Assembly: GCA_030605305.1 (NCBI GenBank)
Contig: JAUWIO010000063.1
Coordinates: forward strand, 1-5,845
Reading direction: 5' to 3'
Origin: Actinomycetes bacterium
GTDB taxonomy: Bacteria > Actinomycetota > Aquicultoria > CAJVYJ01 > JAUVQD01
Length of the DNA stretch: 5,845 nucleotides
How positions within the stretch are numbered: the stretch's first letter is position 1; each line of letters starts with the position of its first letter. The position numbers were made by a program, and so were the translations under genes. Positions 1 through 5,832 of the stretch are shown in pieces. The notes beneath the pieces are model-generated. The model was not told where the DNA came from and searched no databases. It was given only the letters and a program-made list of their open reading frames with translations.

Positions 1-278
1 CTCTCGCCCGTCGCCTGCCCAAGTTGCCCGGCTTCATCAATCATTGGCGGATCGAGTACGCGACAGTCAATGTCGGTAAGCTGGACCAGTTTGCCGCGGG
101 GACCGCGATCAATGCTGAGCCACTAGCCACGGCGGGTATTATCCGCAAGGCACAGATGCCGCTGAAGGTCCTAGGAGACGGCGAACTTAAGAAGAAACTG
201 ACTATCAAAGCAGCGGCGTTTACGGGGACCGCTAAAGAGAAGATCGAGAAAGCCGGCGGCGTCGCCGAGGTGGTTTAG
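1..278 (+). CDS. rplO: Large-subunit ribosomal protein L15 (uL15), 3' part
   Basis: L15 is a 50S protein that binds 23S rRNA and takes part in late large-subunit assembly. Only the last 91 residues are present; the frame opens at base 3 and the gene ends with TAG at 276-278. The family is about 145 residues, so roughly the first 55 are outside the window. The fragment begins LARRLPKLPGF, the conserved L15 centre. The C-terminal signature block follows at fragment residues 55-86, with KVLGDGEL, then FTGTAKEKIEKAGG. The TTG at base 24 encodes an internal leucine and is not a start. secY begins 2 bases after the stop, and its ribosome binding site lies inside this gene. Identity is secure from both sequence and position before secY. 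Confidence 0.96.
   Translation, partial: LARRLPKLPGFINHWRIEYATVNVGKLDQFAAGTAINAEPLATAGIIRKAQMPLKVLGDGELKKKLTIKAAAFTGTAKEKIEKAGGVAEVV
267..273 (+). promoter_or_regulatory. Shine-Dalgarno of secY, inside rplO
   Basis: GAGGTGG lies in the last rplO codons, 7 bases before the TTG at 281. It supports that TTG as the secY start. It also means ribosomes finishing rplO pass over the secY binding site. Confidence 0.75.
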
Positions 279-280
279 CT

Positions 281-1531
281 TTGATTGAGGCTGTACGCAA
301 TGCTTTCAAAATACCCGACCTTCGACTGAAGATAATCTTTACGCTAGCGATTATTGGTATATACCGTCTCGGCGCGCATGTGCCGGTGCCGGGGGTCGAT
401 CTGGGAGCCCTAAAGAATCTTTTCTCCGAGGGTGGCGGCATCCTGGGACTACTGGATCTTTTTTCGGGCGGGGCATTGTCAAATTTCGCGGTCTTCGCCT
501 TGGGGATCATGCCGTATATTACCGCTTCTATTATCATGCAGCTCCTGACGGTCGTTATTCCGACCCTGGAGCGGTGGAAACAAGAAGGCGAGATCGGGCA
601 ACGGAAGGTAACGCAGACCACCCGTTATATGACGCTCGGTTTGGCAGTCGTTGAGGCCGCGGGCTACACTCTTTTCTTTCAGGCGCAGCTAGGCACGACG
701 TTCAGCGTTCTCGATCGATATCTGATAATCGTGACTCTGACCGCCGGAACAGCGATGGTCATGTGGCTGGGCGAGCTGATAACGCAACGAGGCATCGGCA
801 ATGGGATGTCCCTGATCATCTTTGCTTCTATCATTTCTGCCATGCCGCAAGGCGTCCTCTCAACGTTTCAAGTAGTGAATCCGGTCATCGCGGTGGTCTT
901 CTTCTCGTTCTTCGTGCTACTGCTGATAGCCATTGTCGTGATGGAGGGCGGTCAGCGCCGGATACCGGTTCAGTATGCCAAACGAGTAGTCGGTAGGCGG
1001 GTCACCTCGGGCGGGAGCACGTATATCCCCCTGAAGTTGAACTCGGCCGGCGTTATCCCCATCATCTTCGCCACCAGTGTACTTATTGTACCGATAACGC
1101 TTAGCACGTACTTTCCGGGCACTTTCTTTGCCTCCATGGAACAGGCCTTTCAGGCCGGCGCTCCTGTCCGGATGATCACTCAGAGCGCTCTCATCGTCTT
1201 TTTCGCCTATTTCTATACAGCGATCGTTTTCAATCCGATCGAGTTGGCCGACAATATCAAGAAATACGGCGGCTTCGTTCCCGGCGTGCGACCCGGAAAG
1301 CCGACGGCCGTCTATCTCGACCGGGTACTGAACAGGATCACGCTTCCGGGCTCGATCTTTTTAGCGTTCATCGCGGTCCTGCCGGATGTCATAGGGGCTA
1401 ATCTCGGCATCCCGTTTCTCAGTAGCTTTGGCGGCGCGTCCATGCTCATCATGGTCGGTGTCGGCCTGGAGACGATGAAGCAGCTGGAATCGCAGCTAAT
1501 GCAGCGCCACTATGAAGGCTTTTTGAAGTGA
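281..1531 (+). CDS. secY: Preprotein translocase channel subunit SecY
   Basis: SecY forms the protein-conducting channel of the SecYEG translocon in the cytoplasmic membrane, working with SecA and with ribosomes. The product is 416 residues, slightly short for the family (about 430-440) but complete. Ten hydrophobic segments can be placed, from about residues 15-35 to 383-403. The first SecY signature is at about 69-88 (ALGIMPYITASIIMQ) and the second at about 162-181 (ELITQRGIGNGMSLIIF). The plug region is about 42-66. The SecA-contacting loop GFVPGVRPGK is at 341-350, with the key arginine at R347. The start is TTG, chosen for its good ribosome binding site and because MIEAVRNAFKIPDLR aligns with the usual SecY N-terminus. 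The stop TGA overlaps the adk start GTG by 4 bases. Confidence 0.97.
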   Translation: MIEAVRNAFKIPDLRLKIIFTLAIIGIYRLGAHVPVPGVDLGALKNLFSEGGGILGLLDLFSGGALSNFAVFALGIMPYITASIIMQLLTVVIPTLERWKQEGEIGQRKVTQTTRYMTLGLAVVEAAGYTLFFQAQLGTTFSVLDRYLIIVTLTAGTAMVMWLGELITQRGIGNGMSLIIFASIISAMPQGVLSTFQVVNPVIAVVFFSFFVLLLIAIVVMEGGQRRIPVQYAKRVVGRRVTSGGSTYIPLKLNSAGVIPIIFATSVLIVPITLSTYFPGTFFASMEQAFQAGAPVRMITQSALIVFFAYFYTAIVFNPIELADNIKKYGGFVPGVRPGKPTAVYLDRVLNRITLPGSIFLAFIAVLPDVIGANLGIPFLSSFGGASMLIMVGVGLETMKQLESQLMQRHYEGFLK

Positions 1532-2172
1532 ACATAGTCCTCCTCGGGCCACCGGGCGCCGGCAAGGGCACGCAGGCGCTGCGGATCGCCAAGACTTATG
1601 ATATCCCCCACATTTCGACGGGCGAGATCTTTCGCCGCGCGGTGGCGGACGAGACTGAGATGGGGATGCGCGCGAAAGCATATATGAACCGCGGAGAACT
1701 AGTCCCTGACGAAGTCGTGATCGGTATTGTTAAAGAGAGACTCGAAGGACCGGATTGCGCCGAGGGGTTCCTGCTCGACGGGTTTCCGAGGACGGTGGCG
1801 CAGGCCGAGGCTCTCGAGAAAGAGCTGTCCAAGTCCGGCCGGGAGCTCGATTCGGGCCTTGATATCGAAGTCGGTCGGGCCAGTCTCATCAAAAGGTTGA
1901 CCGGCCGGAGGACGTGCCGGGCTTGCGGGAAAGTCTACCACCTGACGTTTGATCCGCCGCAATCGGCGACGACCTGTGACGCCTGCGGCGGGGAGCTTTG
2001 GCAGCGTGACGATGACACTGAAGAGACGGTTTCTAAGCGCCTCGATGTATATGAGGAGCAGACAGCGCCGTTGATCGATTTCTATAACGAGAGAGACTTG
2101 CTGGTCGAGGTCGACGGCGAAAGAGGCGTCGATGACGTGTTCTCAGCTGTCAAGCAACTCTTGACGGCATGA
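1528..2172 (+). CDS. adk: Adenylate kinase, long zinc-containing form
   Basis: Adk interconverts ATP plus AMP with two ADP in the cytoplasm. The product is 214 residues, with the P-loop GPPGAGKGT at 7-15 (catalytic K13) and the family signature FLLDGFPRTVAQ at 81-92 (R88). Further phosphate-binding arginines are at R36, R123, R127, R160 and R171. The LID domain carries a zinc site with cysteines at 130, 133, 150 and 153, spaced C-x2-C-x16-C-x2-C; this is the four-cysteine type known from thermophilic Bacillus. The start is GTG inside the secY stop (GTGA, 4-base overlap). Only a weak GAAGG (1514-1518) precedes it, so coupling to secY translation is likely. The stop overlaps the map start as ATGA. 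Confidence 0.97.
   Translation: MNIVLLGPPGAGKGTQALRIAKTYDIPHISTGEIFRRAVADETEMGMRAKAYMNRGELVPDEVVIGIVKERLEGPDCAEGFLLDGFPRTVAQAEALEKELSKSGRELDSGLDIEVGRASLIKRLTGRRTCRACGKVYHLTFDPPQSATTCDACGGELWQRDDDTEETVSKRLDVYEEQTAPLIDFYNERDLLVEVDGERGVDDVFSAVKQLLTA
2146..2168 (+). promoter_or_regulatory. Hairpin in the end of adk, abutting the map start codon
   Basis: The arms GCTGTCAAG (2146-2154) and CTTGACGGC (2160-2168) pair over 9 bp, with one G-U pair (2148 with 2166) and a 5-base loop (2155-2159). The 3' arm ends on the base immediately before the map ATG. No Shine-Dalgarno is visible for map in this stretch. The pairing is read directly from the sequence. A role in coupling map translation to adk translation is inferred. 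Confidence 0.5.
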
Positions 2173-2915
2173 TCGTCTGTCGATCGGCGGCGGAGATCGA
2201 CAAGGTCCGTCAGGCTGGCCGGATCGTCGCCGAAGCATTGGACCTGGCCCGCCGGCTGAGCGAGCCGGGAGTGACGACGAAAGAGATAGACGCGCAAATT
2301 GAAAAGTTAATACGAAAGGCCAAGGCCAGACCGGCCTTCAAGGGCTACCGCGGATTCCCGGCTTGTGCCTGTATTTCGATAGACCATGAAGTCGTCCACG
2401 GAATCCCCGGAGGGCGAGTCATCGAGTCCGGACAGCTGATCAGCGTCGATGTCGGGGCTGAACTAGAAGGTTACTTCGCTGACGCGGCCAGAACATTTCC
2501 AGTCGGGCGGGTCACTGAAGAGGCGGCGACGTTGTTGGAGGCGGGCCGAACGGCTTTGGCAGCCGGTATAGAAAAGATGTGCCCGGGTAATTGCCTTTAC
2601 GACATCTCGGCGGCCGTCGAAGCGGTGGCGACCAAGGCAGGTTTTTCGGTTGTCAGGGACTATGTCGGGCACGGCATCGGACGCGAGATGCACGAGGAGC
2701 CGCAGATACCGAACTACAGTCAGTCGACCCGGGGGCCGCGACTGGAGGCCGGGATGATATTCGCCCTAGAGCCGATGGTGAATGCCGGAGGGTATGAGGT
2801 CAGCGTTTTAGACGACGGTTGGACGGTCGTAACGAAGGACGGCAGACTATCGACGCACTTCGAAGACACTGTAGCGGTTACGATTGATGGTCCAGCGGTA
2901 TTAACAACTTTATAG
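2169..2915 (+). CDS. map: Methionine aminopeptidase, type I
   Basis: This cytoplasmic metalloenzyme removes the initiator methionine from nascent proteins when the second residue is small. It is 248 residues, a normal length for a type I enzyme without N-terminal extension. The five metal ligands are all present: D94 (SVDVG), D105 (YFADAART), H168 (YVGHGIG), E201 (FALEPM) and E232 (HFEDTV). The active-site histidines H77 (EVVHGIP) and H175 (MHEEPQIPN) are also in place. The ATG start overlaps the adk stop as ATGA. No ribosome binding site is evident, and the bases just upstream form a hairpin, so expression probably depends on ribosomes arriving from adk. The gene ends with TAG, 75 bases before the infA start. 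The gene is in its usual place in Gram-positive-type clusters. Confidence 0.97.
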   Translation: MIVCRSAAEIDKVRQAGRIVAEALDLARRLSEPGVTTKEIDAQIEKLIRKAKARPAFKGYRGFPACACISIDHEVVHGIPGGRVIESGQLISVDVGAELEGYFADAARTFPVGRVTEEAATLLEAGRTALAAGIEKMCPGNCLYDISAAVEAVATKAGFSVVRDYVGHGIGREMHEEPQIPNYSQSTRGPRLEAGMIFALEPMVNAGGYEVSVLDDGWTVVTKDGRLSTHFEDTVAVTIDGPAVLTTL

Positions 2916-2941
2916 ACGGCTTGGCGCCTTTCTGTTAAAAT
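2913..2941 (+). promoter_or_regulatory. Probable sigma-70-type promoter of infA and downstream genes
   Basis: The -10 candidate TAAAAT (2936-2941) matches the consensus at 5 of 6 positions. It is preceded by TG at 2933-2934 with one base between, giving an extended -10. A -35 candidate TAGACG (2913-2918, 4 of 6) sits 17 bases upstream and overlaps the map stop. Transcription would start near 2948, giving an infA leader of about 43 bases. This is the first real spacer in the window, which fits an internal promoter. It is inferred from motif match only. Confidence 0.5.
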
Positions 2942-2948
2942 GGCGTTT

Positions 2949-2974
2949 TTGGGAAACTTGAATACGGTTTCCAA
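2949..2974 (+). promoter_or_regulatory. Hairpin in the infA leader
   Basis: GGAAAC (2952-2957) pairs perfectly with GTTTCC (2967-2972), with a 9-base loop. If G2951 bulges out, TT at 2949-2950 also pairs with AA at 2973-2974, extending the stem to 8 bp. It lies 2 bases before the infA Shine-Dalgarno. If the proposed promoter is used, it would also be the extreme 5' end of the mRNA. A stabilising or regulatory role is inferred. Confidence 0.4.
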
Positions 2975-2976
2975 TT

Positions 2977-2980
2977 GGAG
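2977..2980 (+). promoter_or_regulatory. Shine-Dalgarno of infA
   Basis: GGAG lies 10 bases before the TTG at 2991 and decides the infA start. The upstream in-frame ATG at 2940 has no binding site before it and lies at the end of the proposed -10 element. Confidence 0.65.
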
Positions 2981-2990
2981 AAGTGAGCGT

Positions 2991-3212
2991 TTGGCAAAAA
3001 AAGAGGAAGCTATTGAGGTCGAAGGCAAGGTCGTAGAGCCTTTGCCCAACGCCATGTTCCGGGTAGAACTTGATAATGGCCACAAGATATTGGCCCATAT
3101 TTCCGGGAAGATGCGAATGCACTATATTCGGATTTTACCTGGAGACAGAGTAGTAGTGGAATTGTCGCCATACGCTCTCTCTCGAGGCCGGATAACTTAT
3201 CGGTATAAATGA
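2991..3212 (+). CDS. infA: Translation initiation factor IF-1
   Basis: IF-1 binds the 30S A site during initiation and assists IF-2 and IF-3. From TTG at 2991 the product is 73 residues (start [13 protein letters not shown], end RGRITYRYK), the normal family length, and it covers the whole OB fold. An ATG at 2940 would add 17 residues ([16 protein letters not shown] and the initiator). I reject that start because IF-1 proteins lack such an extension, it has no ribosome binding site, and it falls in the proposed -10 promoter element. One oddity is the segment [10 protein letters not shown] at 59-68: the family nearly always has SPYDL, so residue 62 is alanine in place of aspartate. The gene sits between map and rpmJ, as in Gram-positive bacteria. 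No KOW-domain gene, such as the one B. subtilis has before infA, is present. Confidence 0.96.
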   Translation: MAKKEEAIEVEGKVVEPLPNAMFRVELDNGHKILAHISGKMRMHYIRILPGDRVVVELSPYALSRGRITYRYK

Positions 3213-3262
3213 TGGCGGCGGAGTGAAGCGTCAGCCGTCTCGGTGACAGTTAGTAAGAAGAT

Positions 3263-3267
3263 GAGGA
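3263..3267 (+). promoter_or_regulatory. Shine-Dalgarno of rpmJ
   Basis: GAGGA stands 7 bases before the ATG at 3275, at the end of the 62-base infA-rpmJ spacer, and supports the start of this very small gene. Confidence 0.65.
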
Positions 3268-3274
3268 CCAGAAT

Positions 3275-3388
3275 ATGAAAGTCAAACCATCAGTTAAGAA
3301 GATCTGCGAAAAATGTAAGGTGATCAAGCGCCACGGCAAGGTCATGGTCATCTGCGAGAACCCACGTCATAAGCAGCGGCAAGGGTAG
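3275..3388 (+). CDS. rpmJ: Large-subunit ribosomal protein L36 (bL36), zinc-binding form
   Basis: L36 is the smallest 50S protein and binds 23S rRNA. The reading frame runs from ATG at 3275 to TAG at 3386-3388 and encodes 37 residues, beginning [14 protein letters not shown]. The zinc ligands are C11, C14, C27 and H32, spaced C-x2-C-x12-C-x4-H, so this is the zinc-binding (C+) type. Length and all conserved positions match the family. The gene lies 62 bases after infA and 14 bases before rpsM, its standard place at the join of the spc and alpha gene blocks. The call is firm despite the small size. Confidence 0.96.
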   Translation: MKVKPSVKKICEKCKVIKRHGKVMVICENPRHKQRQG

Positions 3389-3389
3389 C

Positions 3390-3395
3390 GAGGAG
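3390..3395 (+). promoter_or_regulatory. Shine-Dalgarno of rpsM, with in-frame stop fixing the TTG start
   Basis: GAGGAG lies 7 bases before the TTG at 3403. A TAA in the rpsM frame at 3400-3402 stands directly before that TTG, so no start further upstream is possible. Confidence 0.75.
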
Positions 3396-3402
3396 AGTTT
3401 AA

Positions 3403-3771
3403 TTGGCACGCATCGCGGGAGCTGATCTCCCAAGAGAAAAGAGAGTCGAAGTCGCGCTTACCTATATATATGGTATCGGCTTGACGGCAGCGAAGAAGCT
3501 AGTGGCCGATACAGGGATCAATCCCGATACCAGGGCGAGAGACTTGACGGATGAAGAGGTAATCAAACTCCGGGATGAGATCGAAAAGTCCTATAAGGTC
3601 GAAGGCGATCTAAGGCGGGAAGTCTCCCAGAACATCAAACGGTTAATGGAGATCGGCTGCTATCGCGGGCTGAGGCATCGGCGCGGATTGCCGGTCCGCG
3701 GGCAACGCACACATACAAATGCGCGGACGCGCAAAGGGCCCCGCAAGCGGGTCGGCGCGAAATTAAAATAA
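3403..3771 (+). CDS. rpsM: Small-subunit ribosomal protein S13 (uS13)
   Basis: S13 lies in the 30S head, contacts the P-site tRNA through its basic tail and bridges to the 50S subunit. The product is 122 residues, the usual length. The N-terminal helix-turn region is [13 protein letters not shown] at about 21-33. The S13 signature [14 protein letters not shown] is at 88-101, followed by the basic tail [15 protein letters not shown]. The start is TTG: an in-frame TAA lies immediately upstream, and the next residues [13 protein letters not shown] match the family N-terminus. The tail and the [10 protein letters not shown] segment look actinobacterial to me. The gene opens the alpha block, only 14 bases after rpmJ. 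Confidence 0.97.
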   Translation: MARIAGADLPREKRVEVALTYIYGIGLTAAKKLVADTGINPDTRARDLTDEEVIKLRDEIEKSYKVEGDLRREVSQNIKRLMEIGCYRGLRHRRGLPVRGQRTHTNARTRKGPRKRVGAKLK

Positions 3772-3816
3772 GATGATGATGAATGTGACAGAAACGGAAG
3801 AGGGGTAGAACGTTAG

Positions 3817-4215
3817 TTGGTGAAGAAGAAAGGAACCAAGGCCAGAACTAAGAAACGGGAAAAGAAGAATGTCCCAGTTGGCCAAGCCCATATCAAATCA
3901 ACATTCAATAACACGATAATCTCGATATCTGACAGCCAGGGTAATACGTTGAGCTGGGAGAGTTCCGGGAGTGTTGGTTTCAAGGGATCGCGTAAGAGCA
4001 CACCGTTCGCCGCACAAAGAGCGGCGGAGGCCGCGGCTAAGAAGGCCCAGGAACATGGGGTCAAGAAGGTCGAAGTATTTGTTAAGGGTCCGGGTTCCGG
4101 CCGGGAGACGGCCATCAGGTCGCTACAGGCCGCTGGACTGGAAGTTGGCGCGATCAACGATGTTACGGCAGTGCCGCACAACGGTTGCCGGCCGAAGAAG
4201 CGCCGCCGGGTCTAG
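3817..4215 (+). CDS. rpsK: Small-subunit ribosomal protein S11 (uS11)
   Basis: S11 forms part of the 30S platform near the mRNA exit and the E site. The product is 132 residues with a lysine/arginine-rich N-terminus (1-18), the conserved [10 protein letters not shown] at 25-34, and the C-terminal block [19 protein letters not shown] at 114-132. The Asn-Gly pair at 122-123 corresponds to the site of isoaspartate formation known in Escherichia coli S11. The start is TTG at 3817 or the adjacent GTG at 3820. A TAG in frame at 3814-3816 excludes anything further upstream. The ribosome binding site is mediocre: GAGGGG at 3800-3805, about 11 bases away. The 45-base rpsM-rpsK spacer holds nothing else I can support. 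Confidence 0.97.
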   Translation: MVKKKGTKARTKKREKKNVPVGQAHIKSTFNNTIISISDSQGNTLSWESSGSVGFKGSRKSTPFAAQRAAEAAAKKAQEHGVKKVEVFVKGPGSGRETAIRSLQAAGLEVGAINDVTAVPHNGCRPKKRRRV

Positions 4216-4225
4216 CGCGCTAAGC

Positions 4226-4232
4226 AAAGGAG
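4226..4232 (+). promoter_or_regulatory. Shine-Dalgarno of rpsD
   Basis: AAAGGAG lies 6 bases before the TTG at 4239. A TAA in the rpsD frame at 4221-4223, with no other start codon after it, leaves that TTG as the only possible start for the full-length protein. Confidence 0.8.
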
Positions 4233-4238
4233 TACGAA

Positions 4239-4865
4239 TTGGCCAGATATTCAGGTCCAGTATGCAAAATATGTCGTCGCGAGGGGATGAAGCTCTTCTT
4301 AAAAGGAGAGCGATGCCTGAGCGACAAATGCGCTTTCGAGCGCCGTCCATACCCGCCGGGTGAGCACGGGCGACGCCGGATAAAGCCTTCAGAGTATCAG
4401 AAACAGTTGCGGGAGAAACAGAAGGTCAAAAGGACATATGGCCTGATGGAGAAACAATTCCACGGCTACTATAAGAAAGCGGCGCGGAAGAAAGGCATCA
4501 CCGGCGAGCACCTCATGATTATGCTGGAGCCGCGGTTTGATGACGTCATCTACCGGTCCGGGTTCGCCTTTTCCCGCCCCGAAGCCCGTCAACTCGTGCG
4601 CCACGGACACTTCACGATCAACGGTCGCCGGGTAAATATCCCGTCTTACCGACTGCGCGCCGGCGACATCTATGCCGTGGGCGAGAAGAGCAAGGCTAGC
4701 GAGCGCATCAAGGAAGCCGCCCTGGCGACGAGCAAGGGCGAGGTTCCCGAATGGCTTGACGTCGACGCCAAGAACGCCACCGGCAAAGTCAGAGATTTGC
4801 CGACACGTGAACAGATTTCCATGCCGGTCAAAGAGCAGCTCATCGTCGAGCTGTACTCAAAATAG
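4239..4865 (+). CDS. rpsD: Small-subunit ribosomal protein S4 (uS4), zinc-binding form
   Basis: S4 is a primary 16S rRNA-binding protein that nucleates 30S assembly and helps control decoding fidelity. The product is 208 residues, a normal length. The N-terminus has cysteines at 9, 12, 26 and 31, the same positions as the zinc site of Thermus thermophilus S4, so this is the zinc-binding type. The S4 RNA-binding domain begins at about 95 ([16 protein letters not shown]) and includes [17 protein letters not shown] at 117-133. In several bacteria S4 also represses its own operon. The gene follows rpsK by 23 bases and precedes rpoA by 25. This arrangement is shared with actinobacteria and proteobacteria but not with B. 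subtilis. The start is TTG. Confidence 0.97.
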   Translation: MARYSGPVCKICRREGMKLFLKGERCLSDKCAFERRPYPPGEHGRRRIKPSEYQKQLREKQKVKRTYGLMEKQFHGYYKKAARKKGITGEHLMIMLEPRFDDVIYRSGFAFSRPEARQLVRHGHFTINGRRVNIPSYRLRAGDIYAVGEKSKASERIKEAALATSKGEVPEWLDVDAKNATGKVRDLPTREQISMPVKEQLIVELYSK

Positions 4866-4890
4866 TCCATAGAGGGGGAAGATATAAATA

Positions 4891-5826
4891 GTGATTGAGT
4901 TTAAGCGACCGCATATAGTGATTGACGAGGTCAGCGACAATGTCGCTAATTTCGTCGTTGAGCCGCTGGAGCGCGGATTCGGGTACACGTTGGGTAATTC
5001 CATGCGCCGGGCTCTACTCTCCTCGATGCCAGGAGCCGCCGTTACCACGATCCGCATCGAGGGTGTCGATCATGAATTCACGTCCATCAAAGGTGTTCAG
5101 GAAGATCTGACCGATATCATCCTCAACATCAAAAGCTTGGTAGTGAAGATGAACGGCGAGGATGAGGCGAGGATGACCCTCTCCGCGAAAGGACCGGCCG
5201 AAGTGACTGCCGGCGATATTTCACTGCCGGCTGGTGTGGAGATTGTCAATAAAGATCTGCCGTTGGCGACTTTAAATAAAACCGGCAAGATCGAGGCTGA
5301 GTTCACAGTTGAGAAGGGCCGCGGCTATTCGTTGGCCGAGCGCAACAAGAAGGAGACAGACGCGATCGGCGTCATCCCGGTGGACTCATTGTTCACGCCC
5401 ATCAAGCAGGTCTCCTTCAGGGTCGATCACACACGTGTCGGTCAGCGGACCGATTACGATAAGCTTTCTTTGTCAGTGGAGACGAATGGTAGTCTTACGC
5501 CCATGGAAGCGGTCAGCAAGGCCAGCCAGATCATTAATGAGCACATGTATTTATTTGCCGAGCCTGGTGAGGAAGAAGAGCTGGTAAGTGTCTTTACGGC
5601 CGATGAAAGCCAAAAAGAGCCGGCCCTCAACTCGCCGATAGAGGACTTGGAGTTGTCGGTCCGTTCGTATAACTGTCTGAAACGTCAGGGTATCGACTCC
5701 CTCCAAGAGCTTCTGGATTGTTCCGAGATAGATCTGATAAATATTCGGAACTTCGGGTCGAAGTCGATCGAAGAAGTAAAAGCCAAGCTGAGTGAACTCG
5801 GCTTGGGATTGAAAGCGTCGAAGTAG
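4891..5826 (+). CDS. rpoA: DNA-directed RNA polymerase subunit alpha
   Basis: Alpha dimerises to start RNA polymerase assembly, and its C-terminal domain binds UP elements and activators. The product is 311 residues. The N-terminal domain (about 1-220) includes RGFGYTLGNSMRRALLSS at 28-45. An acidic linker lies at about 222-248. The C-terminal domain follows, with RSYNCLKRQGI at 258-268 and RNFGSKSIEEVKAKL at 286-300. The E. coli DNA-contact residues R265, N268, C269, G296, K298, S299 and E302 are matched by R258, N261, C262, G289, K291, S292 and E295. The sigma-contact residues D259 and E261 are matched by D252 and E254. UP-element recognition should therefore be intact. The start is GTG, fixed by an in-frame TAA at 4885-4887. 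The ribosome binding site GAGGGGGA is at 4872-4879. Confidence 0.98.
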   Translation: MIEFKRPHIVIDEVSDNVANFVVEPLERGFGYTLGNSMRRALLSSMPGAAVTTIRIEGVDHEFTSIKGVQEDLTDIILNIKSLVVKMNGEDEARMTLSAKGPAEVTAGDISLPAGVEIVNKDLPLATLNKTGKIEAEFTVEKGRGYSLAERNKKETDAIGVIPVDSLFTPIKQVSFRVDHTRVGQRTDYDKLSLSVETNGSLTPMEAVSKASQIINEHMYLFAEPGEEEELVSVFTADESQKEPALNSPIEDLELSVRSYNCLKRQGIDSLQELLDCSEIDLINIRNFGSKSIEEVKAKLSELGLGLKASK

Positions 5827-5832
5827 GAGAAG

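Noticed and set aside
254..267. GC-rich 5-bp hairpin (CGGCG and CGCCG arms) before the secY binding site
   Set aside because: It is explained by the Gly-Gly-Val-Ala codons of conserved L15 C-terminal residues in a GC-rich genome.
2161..2189. TTGACG at the adk end as a -35 box for a map promoter
   Set aside because: No -10-like hexamer at 16-18 bases downstream, and the bases are already part of the hairpin arm and coding sequence.
2925..2950. CGCC and GGCG arms followed by TTTTT, resembling an intrinsic terminator after map
   Set aside because: Only four solid pairs with a 13-base loop, a short T run, and overlap with the better-supported extended -10. Too weak to call a terminator.
2940..2990. 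In-frame ATG giving a 90-residue IF-1 with a 17-residue N-terminal extension
   Set aside because: It has no ribosome binding site, overlaps the likely -10 element, and the extension is unlike known IF-1. TTG at 2991 has GGAG before it and gives the family length.
3773..3808. Eleven-codon frame (MMMNVTETEEG) between rpsM and rpsK
   Set aside because: No ribosome binding site, very short, and no recognisable product. The repeated ATG is just a GAT repeat.
4213..4222. Ten-base perfect palindrome TAGCGCGCTA at the rpsK stop
   Set aside because: It is self-complementary with no room for a loop, so it makes no useful RNA hairpin, and an isolated 10-base palindrome can occur by chance.
4883..4890. 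TATAAATA just before rpoA as a -10 element
   Set aside because: No -35-like hexamer at suitable spacing. Transcription from it would start inside rpoA, after its GTG. It is better explained as an A/T-rich stretch between the binding site and the start.
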